Shown here piece by piece: positions 34,741 through 42,636 of a stretch of 43,305 bases of DNA. This DNA is from DATKZS01 sp035527835 [NCBI: bacterium] (lineage in GTDB: Bacteria > RBG-13-61-14), in assembly GCA_035527835.1 (NCBI GenBank), contig DATKZS010000181.1:1-43305 (forward strand), read 5' to 3'. A program made the translations under genes and the position numbers. The notes under the pieces are model-generated. The model was given only the letters and a program-made list of their open reading frames with translations. It searched no databases and had not been told where the DNA came from. The stretch's first letter is position 1, and every line of letters begins with the position of its first letter.

Positions 34741-34948
34741 CCGTGCTTTAGCGCGGGTTAACGAGGCGCCGGCCTCTGGATCCGGACCCCGTTTCAACGG
34801 GGTTCTCGAAATAAAGGATTTATCCTGGGGCTGAAGCCCGGGGCCAAGAGAAGGACGTTAAAACGCCCTCCCCGAGTCTCGCCGCGCCCCGATACCCGCC
34901 ATCAATGGCGGGCCTATACGCCCCGGGGAAAGCCCGATGAATCGGGCT
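34741..34948. repeat. Five different short palindromes in one gap
   Basis: CCGTGCTTTAGCGCGG (34741-34756), ACCCCGTTTCAACGGGGT (34786-34803), GGGCTGAAGCCC (34828-34839), CCCGCCATCAATGGCGGG (34895-34912) and AGCCCGATGAATCGGGCT (34931-34948). Each has a different stem but a centre of the form T(T/C/G)A-like dinucleotide flanked by A/T. The gap 34739-35036 otherwise holds only the ilvD promoter. Confidence 0.8.
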
Positions 34949-34983
34949 CAAGCTTGACTTGGCCTTTTACCCCGGATTTCCGC

Positions 34984-34989
34984 TATAAT
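34984..34989 (+). promoter_or_regulatory. Consensus -10 box upstream of ilvD
   Basis: A perfect TATAAT lies 48 bases before the ilvD start. TTGACT at 34954-34959 is too far (24-base spacer) to be a standard -35 box; the properly spaced hexamer is poor. Confidence 0.4.
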
Positions 34990-35036
34990 TCTTCCATTCG
35001 CAGATGCGTCTCAATTATTTCTAAAGGAGGCTGATA

Positions 35037-36680
35037 ATGAAAAAACCGAAGAGCGCGCCGATTTTCGATAATAAGGATTTCCCGATCAGCATCGTGCGGG
35101 TCTCGATCCTGAAGGGCACGGGGATTGACATCGAGGAGGCGAAGGAAAAGCCGATCATCGGGGTGGTGAACTCGCAGACGGACATGAACCCCGGCCACAT
35201 GCACTTAAAAGAGCTGGCGGTGCGGGTGAAGGAGGGCGTGCACGCGGCGGGCGGGATCCCGTTCGAGTTCAACGTGCCGGCGCCTTGCGACGGGCTGACC
35301 GAGGGGCATCCGGGCATGCGCTACGTGCTGGCGCAGCGCGAGCTGATCGCGGACACGGTGGAGACGCACGTCCGGAGCATGGGCTTTGACGGCCTCGTCA
35401 TGATCGCGACCTGCGACAAGATCATCCCGGGGATGCTGATGGCGGCGGCGCGTCTCGACCTGCCCGCGATCTTCCTCACCGGCGGTCCCAACGCGTGGGG
35501 CATCCGGTGGATGGCGGGGAAGAAGGACAGCGTGGACCACAAGGACTACCCGGACCTGGCGCTCAAGGTCGGGACCTCGACCTGCTCCACCTGCGGGGCC
35601 TGCGAGATCATGGGCACGGCCAACACGTTCCAGTGCCTGGCCGAAGCCCTGGGCATGACCATCCCCGGCACGGCCAACGTTCCCGGGTTCCTCTCCGAGA
35701 AGCTCTTGATCGCGCGCAACACCGGCAAGCGCGTGGTGGCCATGGTGGAGGAGGAGCTGACCGCGCGGAAGATCCTCACCAAGAAGGCGCTCCTGAACGC
35801 GGTGATGGTGGACCTGGCCATCGGCGGCTCGACCAACTCGACCCTGCATCTGCCGGCGCTGGCGCACGAGCTGGGCATGGAGATGCCGTGGTCGGTGTTC
35901 AACGACTACAACGTTAAGATCCCCACGCTCTGCTCGATCTCGCCGAACGGGCCGCACGGGATCATTGACCTGTACATGGCGGGCGGCATCCCCGCGGTGA
36001 TGAAGCAGATCAAGGACGACCTCAACCTCGACGCGCTCACCGTCACCGGGCAGGCGTTCGCGCAGGTGGTGGAGGAAGCGGTGGTAAAGGACGAGAAGGT
36101 GATCCGGCCCCGGGAGGCGCCGTTCAAGGCGGAGGGCGGGACGGTGGCGCTCTTGGGGAACCTGGCGCCGGAGGGCGCGGTGGTGAAGCAGTCGGCGGTG
36201 ATTCCGGAGATGCGGAAGTTCACGGGGCCGGCGCAGATCATGGAGTCGGAGCACGACGCGCTGGCGGCGTTCCGCGAGGGCAAGGTCAGGATGGGCTCGG
36301 TGATGGTGATCCGGAACGAGGGGCCCAAGGGCGGGCCGGGAATGCCGGAGACGCTCGCCGTCACCATGGCGCTGGACCTCTCCGGCATCAAGAACGTGGC
36401 GCTCCTCACCGACGGCCGCTTCTCGGGCGCCTCTTATGGCCCGTGCGTGGGCCAGGTGTCGCCGGAGGCCTACGTGGGCGGCCCGATCGCGGCGCTCCGG
36501 GACGGCGACGAGATCACCATTGACATCCCCGGCCGCAAAATCTCGGTGAAGCTGACGGATGACGAGATCCGGAGGCGGCTCGCGTCGTATCAGCCGCAGC
36601 AGCGCGAGGTCCCGGACGGATACATGAGGCGCTACATCAAGCTGGTGAGCTCGGCGGCAAAGGGAGCGGTGCTGGATTAA
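35037..36680 (+). CDS. ilvD: Dihydroxy-acid dehydratase IlvD
   Basis: A 547-residue Fe-S dehydratase that converts 2,3-dihydroxy-3-methyl acids to 2-keto acids in isoleucine, valine and pantothenate/CoA-precursor synthesis. Cluster and active-site segments are visible: NVPAPCDGLTEGHPGM, ATCDKIIPGMLMAAARL, TCSTCGACEIMGTANTF and LTDGRFSGASYGPCVGQVSPEA. Length is normal. AAAGGAGG six bases before ATG 35037 is the strongest ribosome site in the window. It stands alone, without other branched-chain genes, and ends in a convergent gap filled by a hairpin. Confidence 0.96.
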   Translation: MKKPKSAPIFDNKDFPISIVRVSILKGTGIDIEEAKEKPIIGVVNSQTDMNPGHMHLKELAVRVKEGVHAAGGIPFEFNVPAPCDGLTEGHPGMRYVLAQRELIADTVETHVRSMGFDGLVMIATCDKIIPGMLMAAARLDLPAIFLTGGPNAWGIRWMAGKKDSVDHKDYPDLALKVGTSTCSTCGACEIMGTANTFQCLAEALGMTIPGTANVPGFLSEKLLIARNTGKRVVAMVEEELTARKILTKKALLNAVMVDLAIGGSTNSTLHLPALAHELGMEMPWSVFNDYNVKIPTLCSISPNGPHGIIDLYMAGGIPAVMKQIKDDLNLDALTVTGQAFAQVVEEAVVKDEKVIRPREAPFKAEGGTVALLGNLAPEGAVVKQSAVIPEMRKFTGPAQIMESEHDALAAFREGKVRMGSVMVIRNEGPKGGPGMPETLAVTMALDLSGIKNVALLTDGRFSGASYGPCVGQVSPEAYVGGPIAALRDGDEITIDIPGRKISVKLTDDEIRRRLASYQPQQREVPDGYMRRYIKLVSSAAKGAVLD

Positions 36681-36744
36681 TTCCGCCGCTCCGGCTTTTT
36701 CACGGCCCTGGCCTTGGCCACGGGCTTGGAAAACGGTTTTTATA

Positions 36745-36813
36745 TCGCACCGAGGCACAGAGAACACAGAGAATTAATATTTTTTTCTCCGTGTTCTCTG
36801 TGCCTCGGTGCGA
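36745..36813. terminator. Large hairpin between convergent genes, likely bidirectional terminator
   Basis: Arms 36745-36773 and 36785-36813 pair at 28 of 29 positions with an 11-base AT-rich loop. They are built from CACAGAGAA-type units. The hairpin lies between ilvD and the convergent cupin gene and would fold in either transcript. The terminator role is inferred from position; the structure is directly visible. Confidence 0.7.
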
Positions 36814-36829
36814 AATCAATTCCACCGTG

Positions 36830-37219
36830 TTACCTTTCCTTGTAAATTGTCGAGAACCGGTCGCGCTCGACCACGATGGCGGCGCCGGTGAACGGTCCCT
36901 GGGGACCGTAGCCGCAGTGCCAGTCCCGGACCATGACGGGCTTCATGGGCTCGAGCTTGACCTCGTACTCCTTCTTTCCGTCGTCCAGGATCAGGGTGAT
37001 GTTCCCGGATAATAACATGAACAGCTCGACGCAGGTGTGCTTTTCGAGCATCTTGACGGCGCGGGCGGATCCCTGCGGCGGGCTGTAAAAGCCCACCCTC
37101 CAGTGGTTCTTATCTCCGCACAGGACCTGCCATTCCTTTTGGGGCACGGCCTTCAATCCGCGGTGGAGCCGATAATCCGGGAACGACCCGGCCGAGGTTT
37201 TTTGCCGCTTCTTCTTCAT
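36830..37219 (-). CDS. Cupin-like protein
   Basis: A 129-residue small protein with a single cupin-type barrel pattern: EKHTCVELFMLLSGNITLILDDG resembles cupin motif 1, and KPVMVRDWHCGYGPQG holds a histidine in the position of motif 2. The N-terminus is basic (MKKKRQK). Metal binding and substrate are unknown. ATG 37219 is preferred, with AAGGAGG upstream; an extension to 37279 would read into a repeat element. It follows the nucleotide cyclase gene, separated by a CGCCAAGA element. Confidence 0.7.
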   Translation of the reverse strand: MKKKRQKTSAGSFPDYRLHRGLKAVPQKEWQVLCGDKNHWRVGFYSPPQGSARAVKMLEKHTCVELFMLLSGNITLILDDGKKEYEVKLEPMKPVMVRDWHCGYGPQGPFTGAAIVVERDRFSTIYKER

Positions 37220-37269
37220 TTCCTTTTCTCCTCCTTGATCCGGCTTTCCGAGGCGCATCAGGCCAAAGA

Positions 37270-37372
37270 ATAACGCCAAGACGCCAAGTCCGCCAAGATA
37301 AAGAAATCAAATATAAATAATATAAATCTTATTACATTTTAACTCTTGGCGGTCTTGGCGTCTTGGCGTTTA
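37270..37372. repeat. CGCCAAGA inverted-repeat element (downstream of the cyclase gene)
   Basis: Arms 37270-37298 and 37344-37372 are inverted copies matching at about 27 of 29 positions. The 45-base centre is almost pure A/T. Same family as 38604-38718. Confidence 0.88.
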
Positions 37373-37403
37373 ACGGTTCGCTGGTTGCTCGCCCCGTCCC
37401 GGC

Positions 37404-38570
37404 TCATAGCGACACGGCGATGACCTCGATGGGCTTCAAGATGTTCTTGAACTCCATGGTGCCTTTGGCGTCGAAGTGGAAGCGGGGCACGGACTCGGTT
37501 CCCTGGTAGAAGTTCATTCCTTCCTTGGCCAGGTGGTGGGTGCTGCGCACGGTGAGGATTTCGTTGGACCCGGCCTTGCCGCAGAGGCGGGCGGCGAGGT
37601 TGACGTTGTTGCCGAGCACGGTGAAGTCGAGGCGGGAGCTGGTGCCGATGTTTCCGACCACGACCTCTCCGGAGGCGACGCCGATTCCGACGCCGGGAGC
37701 GGTGAGCCCTTTTGCCGCGCGGGCGGCCTGCCACTCCTGGTGCGACTTGATGATGGCGGTTGCGGCCATGATCCCGCGCAGGGCGTGGTCGGCGGTGGGC
37801 AGGGGCACGCCGAAGACGGCCATGATCTCGTCGCCGACGAACTTGTCCACCATTCCGTCGAACCTCTCGACGGCGATAACGGCGTGGGCGAGGAAGGAGT
37901 TTACCATGTCCACCACCTGTTCGGGCTCGAGCTCCTGGCAGGCCCGGGTGAAGCCGCGGAGGTCGGCGAAGAGGACGGTGGCGACGCGCTTGTCGGTTTT
38001 CATGAGGGCCTCTTCGGAGACGGTCTGCATCTGCTCGATGACGCGGGGCGAGACGTAGCGCGAGAAGTTCTTGGTGAGCCAGTTGGTGTGGGTGACGTCC
38101 TGGGCGATGATCTGGACCTTGTCCTTGACCAGGGTGCAGACGAAGCGCAGCAGCGGGGGGTCCTTGACGTTGCGCTCGGCCAGGGTGGGGAGGCGGTCGG
38201 GGCCCAGGTCCGGCATCTCGCGGTCCACCACGTAGCTCCGGCCGGACTGTCGGGTGGCGGCGATCAGGGTGGAGAGCACGTCGCCCAGGGGCCCGCGCTC
38301 CCAGTCAATGAGCTTGGAGCCGAGCACCTCGCGGCGCTTGTCGGGGGGAATGCCCAACAGGCGCGCCATGCGGTCGTTGAGGTAGGCGAACTCGCCCTTC
38401 TCGTCCACCACCAGGATCATCTCTTCGAGGCCCTGGATGGTGAAGCGGGTGCCCTGGCTCGACACCGGCTGGGCGCCGGCCACGGTCATCATGGCCGCGC
38501 CGCCGCGGAGCCGCTCCAGCTCGGCCTTGAGCGCGGTGATCTCCGCCTCGTATTCCTCGGGTTTGCGCAT
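37404..38570 (-). CDS. PAS-linked class III adenylate/guanylate cyclase
   Basis: A 388-residue cytosolic signalling enzyme with no membrane helix. A short coiled-coil start (EEYEAEITALKAELERL) leads to a PAS-like sensor (residues about 45-160: GLEEMILVVDEKGEFAYLNDRMARLLGI). The cyclase domain (about 190-380) has metal-binding aspartates in TVLFADLRGFTRACQ and KFVGDEIMAVFGVP, and the transition-state Asn/Arg in FTVLGNNVNLAARL. It should form cAMP or cGMP as a homodimer; which one is not clear. ATG 38570 has GGAG nine bases upstream. The gene is flanked on both sides by CGCCAAGA inverted-repeat elements. Confidence 0.9.
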   Translation of the reverse strand: MRKPEEYEAEITALKAELERLRGGAAMMTVAGAQPVSSQGTRFTIQGLEEMILVVDEKGEFAYLNDRMARLLGIPPDKRREVLGSKLIDWERGPLGDVLSTLIAATRQSGRSYVVDREMPDLGPDRLPTLAERNVKDPPLLRFVCTLVKDKVQIIAQDVTHTNWLTKNFSRYVSPRVIEQMQTVSEEALMKTDKRVATVLFADLRGFTRACQELEPEQVVDMVNSFLAHAVIAVERFDGMVDKFVGDEIMAVFGVPLPTADHALRGIMAATAIIKSHQEWQAARAAKGLTAPGVGIGVASGEVVVGNIGTSSRLDFTVLGNNVNLAARLCGKAGSNEILTVRSTHHLAKEGMNFYQGTESVPRFHFDAKGTMEFKNILKPIEVIAVSL

Positions 38571-38603
38571 TAGTCAGCTCCACCAAACATTCAAGATTCG
38601 ATT

Positions 38604-38718
38604 AACCGCCAAGACGCCAAGAGCGCCAAGAATAATTGATTATTAGATATTATATAAAATCAACTATTAATTAATTTATAATCCCCTTAGACTTGGCGGT
38701 CTTGGCGTCTTGGCGGTT
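38604..38718. repeat. CGCCAAGA inverted-repeat element (upstream of the cyclase gene)
   Basis: Arms 38604-38630 and 38692-38718 pair at 26 of 27 positions around a 61-base A/T-rich centre. It lies between the cyclase and the alpha/beta hydrolase, both on the minus strand. Confidence 0.88.
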
Positions 38719-38729
38719 GTCTTCTGATT

Positions 38730-39500
38730 TCACAGCCCCCGCTCGTCCAGGAATTCCAGGAGGGCGCGGTTGAGCTCCGCGGACTTCTCGACCGGGATCA
38801 AGTGGCCCGAATCCTTGATGTGCACCCTTCTGGTCCACTTGATGTTCTGGGCCAGGAACTCGCCGTACTTGGGCGGGGTGAGCAGGTCCTCCTCGGCGGT
38901 CACGATGAGGACGGGGGTTTGGATCTCGGCCAAGCGGTCGCGCACGTCAAAGGCGTCGCAGGCGCGGAAATCTCCGGCCACGACCTCCGGCTTCTGGCGC
39001 GCGGTATCATCGAGCACCGGCTGGATCAGCTCCCGCGGCGTCTTGGGGGAGGCCGAGAACTTGGCCATCAGCTCGACGTAGCCCGGGAAGTTCTGCTTGA
39101 TGGTGTCGAAGATCATCGGCAGGACCTTGAGGCGGGCGCCGGTTGAGACCAGGGCCGCGGCGGCAAAACCCTTGGGATGGTCGAGCAGAATCCGCTGGGT
39201 GATGGCTCCGCCCATGGACAGTCCCACCGGGACCGGGCCCGGGGCTCCGATCTCGTTCATGAACTCGACCACGGCCTTGGCGTAATCGCTTACCTTGTCG
39301 CGTCCCGGCCCCTTGCTGCGGCCGTGGCCGGGCAGGTCCAGGGCCACCGTGTTGGCGCGCGCGGCCAGCGCGTCCACCTGGTTTGCCCAGGTGCCGCTGG
39401 CGCCGCCGGCGCCGTGGACGAACACCAGCGTCGCCCGCGCCGGGTCCAGCGGCCACGACCCCGCGATGAATCCGAACCCCGCTGCTTCCCGCTCTTGCAT
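38730..39500 (-). CDS. Alpha/beta-fold hydrolase
   Basis: A 256-residue soluble hydrolase. Oxyanion-side HGAG (VFVHGAGGASGTW), nucleophile elbow GLSMGG with the serine, acid TAEEDLLTPP and base SGHLIPVEKS complete a Ser-Asp-His triad. The LDLPGHGRSKG strand is typical of the esterase/lipase and C-C hydrolase group. Substrate unknown; no pathway neighbours. Confidence 0.9.
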   Translation of the reverse strand: MQEREAAGFGFIAGSWPLDPARATLVFVHGAGGASGTWANQVDALAARANTVALDLPGHGRSKGPGRDKVSDYAKAVVEFMNEIGAPGPVPVGLSMGGAITQRILLDHPKGFAAAALVSTGARLKVLPMIFDTIKQNFPGYVELMAKFSASPKTPRELIQPVLDDTARQKPEVVAGDFRACDAFDVRDRLAEIQTPVLIVTAEEDLLTPPKYGEFLAQNIKWTRRVHIKDSGHLIPVEKSAELNRALLEFLDERGL

Positions 39501-39596
39501 CAGACTTGCCCCGTCTCCCTATGTTAATCCATTCCGGCCCCCATTAACAGTCCGGCGGCTTGGGCGGGTGCGCGGAAAAAATGGAGGGAATGCATA

Positions 39597-39660
39597 ATTG
39601 TGGTGCGGGCCTCCGGCCTGCATTTCCGAGCGTTTGCCGGCGAGACGCCCGCACCACAAT
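39597..39660. repeat. 64-bp element with perfect 14-bp inverted ends
   Basis: ATTGTGGTGCGGGC (39597-39610) and its exact complement GCCCGCACCACAAT (39647-39660) bound a 36-base centre with smaller palindromes (GGCCTCCGGCC). It lies in the 185-base gap between the hydrolase and the cytochrome genes, just downstream of the NrfD-cytochrome stop. Confidence 0.82.
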
Positions 39661-39685
39661 GCAAAGGAATTGCTGAAAAGCTCCA

Positions 39686-41533
39686 CTAGCGGTTCATCGC
39701 GGTCCCTTCCGGCTCGGACGGCCGCGGCTCGTGGCAGAACTTGCAGTTTCCGGTGCAGTTCGCTTCCTTCATGCATCCCTTGATCTCGCCCTGCCGGCGG
39801 TGGCAGGTGAGGCATGAGCCGTGCATGGCCTCCTTGTAGCCGGGCGCCATGTAGGAGAAGGCCTTGTTCTTGAACTCCTCCATGCCGGGCATGTCCTTCT
39901 CGTGGCACTTGATGCACTGGGGGGCGTTTTCCGGGCCCTTGGGCTTGCTGAGGTCGTGGCATTCCTTGCACGATTTCTTTCCGCCCAGGATTTCCTGGTG
40001 CTTTTCGTGGTTGAAGATGTCGGAGGTCGCGTTCATGTCGCGGTGGCAGAGGTAGCAGGCGGTGGTCTTGTCGTTGGGGAGCGCGAGGTGGTGGCAGGTT
40101 TTGCAGTCCTTGTTGATCTCCTTGGACTCGGTGTGTTTCTTGTGGTTGAAGACCACGGCCTCGCCGTTGCGGTTGCCGTCAATTTTGAGCTCGGTGCGGT
40201 CGGTGTTGTATCCGATCACGGCCGAGACCGGCTCGAAGATGGGCTGCATGGGCCGAAGCGCCTGGTTGCGGATGGCGAACATGACGAGGGGCACGGAGAC
40301 GATGGCGACCAGGGAGACGCGCGCGGCCTCCGGGGACAGGAAGACGTTCATGAGCTCGCCCAGGGTCCAGGGAGTGGTCTGGTCGGCGTGGACGCCTATC
40401 TTTTCGGGGACCCGGCAGGAGGCGGGCGGCTCGAACACGTAGTAGTTCTCGATGATGAAGAGGAAGACGATAGCGGCGGCGGCGGGGATGCCGAGGCCGA
40501 GGAGGAACTCGCTGAGGGATGGAATGTAGACGGCGCCGGCACTGCTGAAATAGCCGACGATTCCGACGTCAATGCGGTGCATGGATAGGCCGAGTCCGGC
40601 GGCGGCGGTGGCGGTGAAGAGGAGCGCGGGGTTATTGCGCCACTTGGGGTTCACGATGATGAGCACGGGGATGATGACCTGGAGCATGATCTCGACGATG
40701 AAGACCCAGGTTTCCCAGGTGATGTCGGGCCCGAAGAGGTAGCGGAGCTTGCCGTGGACCACGAAGTCAGCGGCGCGGATCAGGAAGTAAAGGGTGAGCA
40801 TGCCGGCGCTGCCCTTGGCCATGCCGGTGAGCACGGGCATGTTGAGCTGCTTGCCGTAGAGCCAGGCATAGGACATGGTGATGAGGACGATGACGGACAT
40901 TCCGGCGCCCATGGCGGAGGTGAAGAATTCGAGGGGGATCCAGGTGGTGTACCACAGCGGATGGAGCCGGGTGGGCGAGACGATGAAGAGGGACCCCAGC
41001 GAGGAGTGGTGCATGGTGGAGAGGGTGATTCCGATGACGATGATGGGCAGCGCGATCTCGTGGAGAAAATGGACGATCCTGGGCCAGGGCAATCGCTCGA
41101 AGATGATGGGGAGCATCTCGAAGGCGGTTACCATCCAGTAGCATGAGACGCACCAGAAGACCTCGAAGAGGAAGGAGTGCGGGTTCCACATGAAGAAGGG
41201 GTGCCAGAATCGCCAGGGCAGCCCGATGTCGAACAGGAGCGCGGTCAGGCTCGCGCCGTAGCCCAAAAAGGCGATGAGGATGGAGACGCGCGCCAGCGGG
41301 CGGTATTTTTCGAGCTGGAAAATATAGATGACGGCGGCGACCACGAAGCCTCCGGTGGCCAGCGCGGCTCCGGCGACCATGTTGAAGACCTTCCAGGCGC
41401 CCCAGGGCAGGTTGTCGGACATGTTGGTGGTGGCGCCCAGCCCGGTGAAGAAGCGGGCGATGCCGACGATGACGGCGGAGACGGCCAGGACCCAGAGCAC
41501 GTCCTTGATCCGGTTCAGCACGAAGGTACGCAT
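39686..41533 (-). CDS. NrfD/PsrC-like membrane subunit fused to a hexaheme c-type cytochrome
   Basis: A 615-residue protein. Residues 1 to about 425 are an NrfD/HybB-like integral membrane subunit with about ten helices, including MSDNLPWGAWKVFNMVAG and LPIIVIGITLSTMHHSSLG, the part that exchanges electrons with the quinone pool. The remaining 190 residues are extracytoplasmic and contain six CxxCH heme sites: CKTCH, CYLCH, CKECH, CIKCH, CLTCH and CKFCH, with NHKKH and NHEKH histidines as likely distal ligands. Fusion of the membrane and cytochrome parts is unusual, since in Hmc, Qrc or Act complexes these are separate subunits. ATG 41533 overlaps the ferredoxin stop (TGATG) and has GGAGG seven bases upstream. 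Confidence 0.92.
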   Translation of the reverse strand: MRTFVLNRIKDVLWVLAVSAVIVGIARFFTGLGATTNMSDNLPWGAWKVFNMVAGAALATGGFVVAAVIYIFQLEKYRPLARVSILIAFLGYGASLTALLFDIGLPWRFWHPFFMWNPHSFLFEVFWCVSCYWMVTAFEMLPIIFERLPWPRIVHFLHEIALPIIVIGITLSTMHHSSLGSLFIVSPTRLHPLWYTTWIPLEFFTSAMGAGMSVIVLITMSYAWLYGKQLNMPVLTGMAKGSAGMLTLYFLIRAADFVVHGKLRYLFGPDITWETWVFIVEIMLQVIIPVLIIVNPKWRNNPALLFTATAAAGLGLSMHRIDVGIVGYFSSAGAVYIPSLSEFLLGLGIPAAAAIVFLFIIENYYVFEPPASCRVPEKIGVHADQTTPWTLGELMNVFLSPEAARVSLVAIVSVPLVMFAIRNQALRPMQPIFEPVSAVIGYNTDRTELKIDGNRNGEAVVFNHKKHTESKEINKDCKTCHHLALPNDKTTACYLCHRDMNATSDIFNHEKHQEILGGKKSCKECHDLSKPKGPENAPQCIKCHEKDMPGMEEFKNKAFSYMAPGYKEAMHGSCLTCHRRQGEIKGCMKEANCTGNCKFCHEPRPSEPEGTAMNR

Positions 41534-42492
41534 CACTTGCCCTCCTTTTTGTCGTCCGAGGGCTCGAGGTGGCAGACCTCGTCAATGCCGGCGGCGCCGG
41601 GGGCGGGGGCCTGTCCGGCGCCGTGGTCTTCGGGAAGACGGCCGCTCATCAGGAGCTGGCGGCGGCGCAGGAACCATGTTCCCCACAGCCCGGTGAAGAT
41701 GGCGCCGGCCCAGAAGGGCGTGAGCTCGACCCAGAACTTGGAGAGAGTGGGCACGGACTCGTTCTTGAGCATGGCGAGCGCTTGCTTTTGCAGCTCCTCG
41801 TCCCTGGGGAAGCGGAGCAGGTCGGAGATCGGGACGTCGGAGATATAGAGGACGCTGGTTCCGCCGACCTCGTGCTCGCCCCAGATGTGGTCAATGTAGA
41901 TGGGCGGGGGCTGCTCTGCTTTTTTCTTGTTCGGTTTTTTCATCCATTCGGCGCGGGCCTGGGGCGCTTGCTTGATCCTGCGGCGGGCCTCCTTGATGAG
42001 GTCGTCGCGGTTTCCGAAGATGGTGGCGCCGGTGGGACAGGCGGAGACGCAGGCGGGCATTCCGCCCTCGACCCGGCACTCCTCGTTCATCTTGCACTTG
42101 CGGATGTACGGATTCGGGCTGTCCCAGTCGTAGCGGGGGACCATGAAGGGGCAGGCCAACATGCAGTAGCGGCAGCCGATGCACTTGGACGAGTCGTAAA
42201 CCACGGGCCCGTCGGGCCGCTTGGTGAAGGCCCCCACCAGGCAGGCCGCGGCGCATGACGGGTCCACGCAGTGGAGGCACTGCTTGCGCACCGTGCGTCC
42301 GTTGGGGCCCTTGAGGATGGCGGTGAGCCGCCGTCCGGACAGGCCGTCGCCGCGGGAGGTGTGGAAGGGCAGCTCGGGCGGCATCTTGTTTTGCCGCGAG
42401 CAGGCCTCCACGCACCGCTCGCACCCGATGCACTTGGTGACATCGGTCAATATTCCCATCGTCTTGCCGGTATCGGAGTGGCCTTCACTCAT
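41533..42492 (-). CDS. HybA/HmcB-like four-cluster ferredoxin subunit with C-terminal membrane helix
   Basis: A 319-residue iron-sulfur subunit. Four cysteine groups bind [4Fe-4S] clusters: CIGCERCVEAC, CLHCVDPSCAAAC, CIGCRYCMLAC and the CKMNEEC...CVSACP group. This is the DmsB/HybA/HmcB pattern for electron relay between a periplasmic partner and the NrfD-type membrane subunit. A membrane helix (FWAGAIFTGLWGTWFLRRR) near residue 275 anchors it. No twin-arginine signal is seen, so its side of the membrane is uncertain. It is translationally coupled to the NrfD gene and follows the multiheme cytochrome gene. Confidence 0.92.
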   Translation of the reverse strand: MSEGHSDTGKTMGILTDVTKCIGCERCVEACSRQNKMPPELPFHTSRGDGLSGRRLTAILKGPNGRTVRKQCLHCVDPSCAAACLVGAFTKRPDGPVVYDSSKCIGCRYCMLACPFMVPRYDWDSPNPYIRKCKMNEECRVEGGMPACVSACPTGATIFGNRDDLIKEARRRIKQAPQARAEWMKKPNKKKAEQPPPIYIDHIWGEHEVGGTSVLYISDVPISDLLRFPRDEELQKQALAMLKNESVPTLSKFWVELTPFWAGAIFTGLWGTWFLRRRQLLMSGRLPEDHGAGQAPAPGAAGIDEVCHLEPSDDKKEGK

Positions 42493-42531
42493 GCCTGACC
42501 CCCTGAATCATTTTTCGCTGCAACGGGTGGG

Positions 42532-42624
42532 CGGGACACTCCTGTCCCGCGCTCGCTTACTGGGTGGCCGGGACACTCCTGTCCCGATCTTTTATCAATA
42601 TGGCGGCCCGACAGGAGTGTCGGG
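42532..42624. repeat. Three REP-like palindromes within the cytochrome operon
   Basis: Two direct copies of CGGGACACTCCTGTCCCG (42532-42549, 42569-42586) and one in the opposite sense, CCCGACAGGAGTGTCGGG (42607-42624). Stems of seven bases with a CTCC/GGAG centre. They fill the 144-base gap between the cytochrome and ferredoxin genes of the same operon. Confidence 0.88.
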
Positions 42625-42636
42625 CCTGCCATAAAA

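Noticed and set aside
34739-35036. Toxin gene partner of the DUF104-like protein
   Set aside because: No open frame with a PIN or related pattern is present; the gap contains only palindromes and the ilvD promoter.
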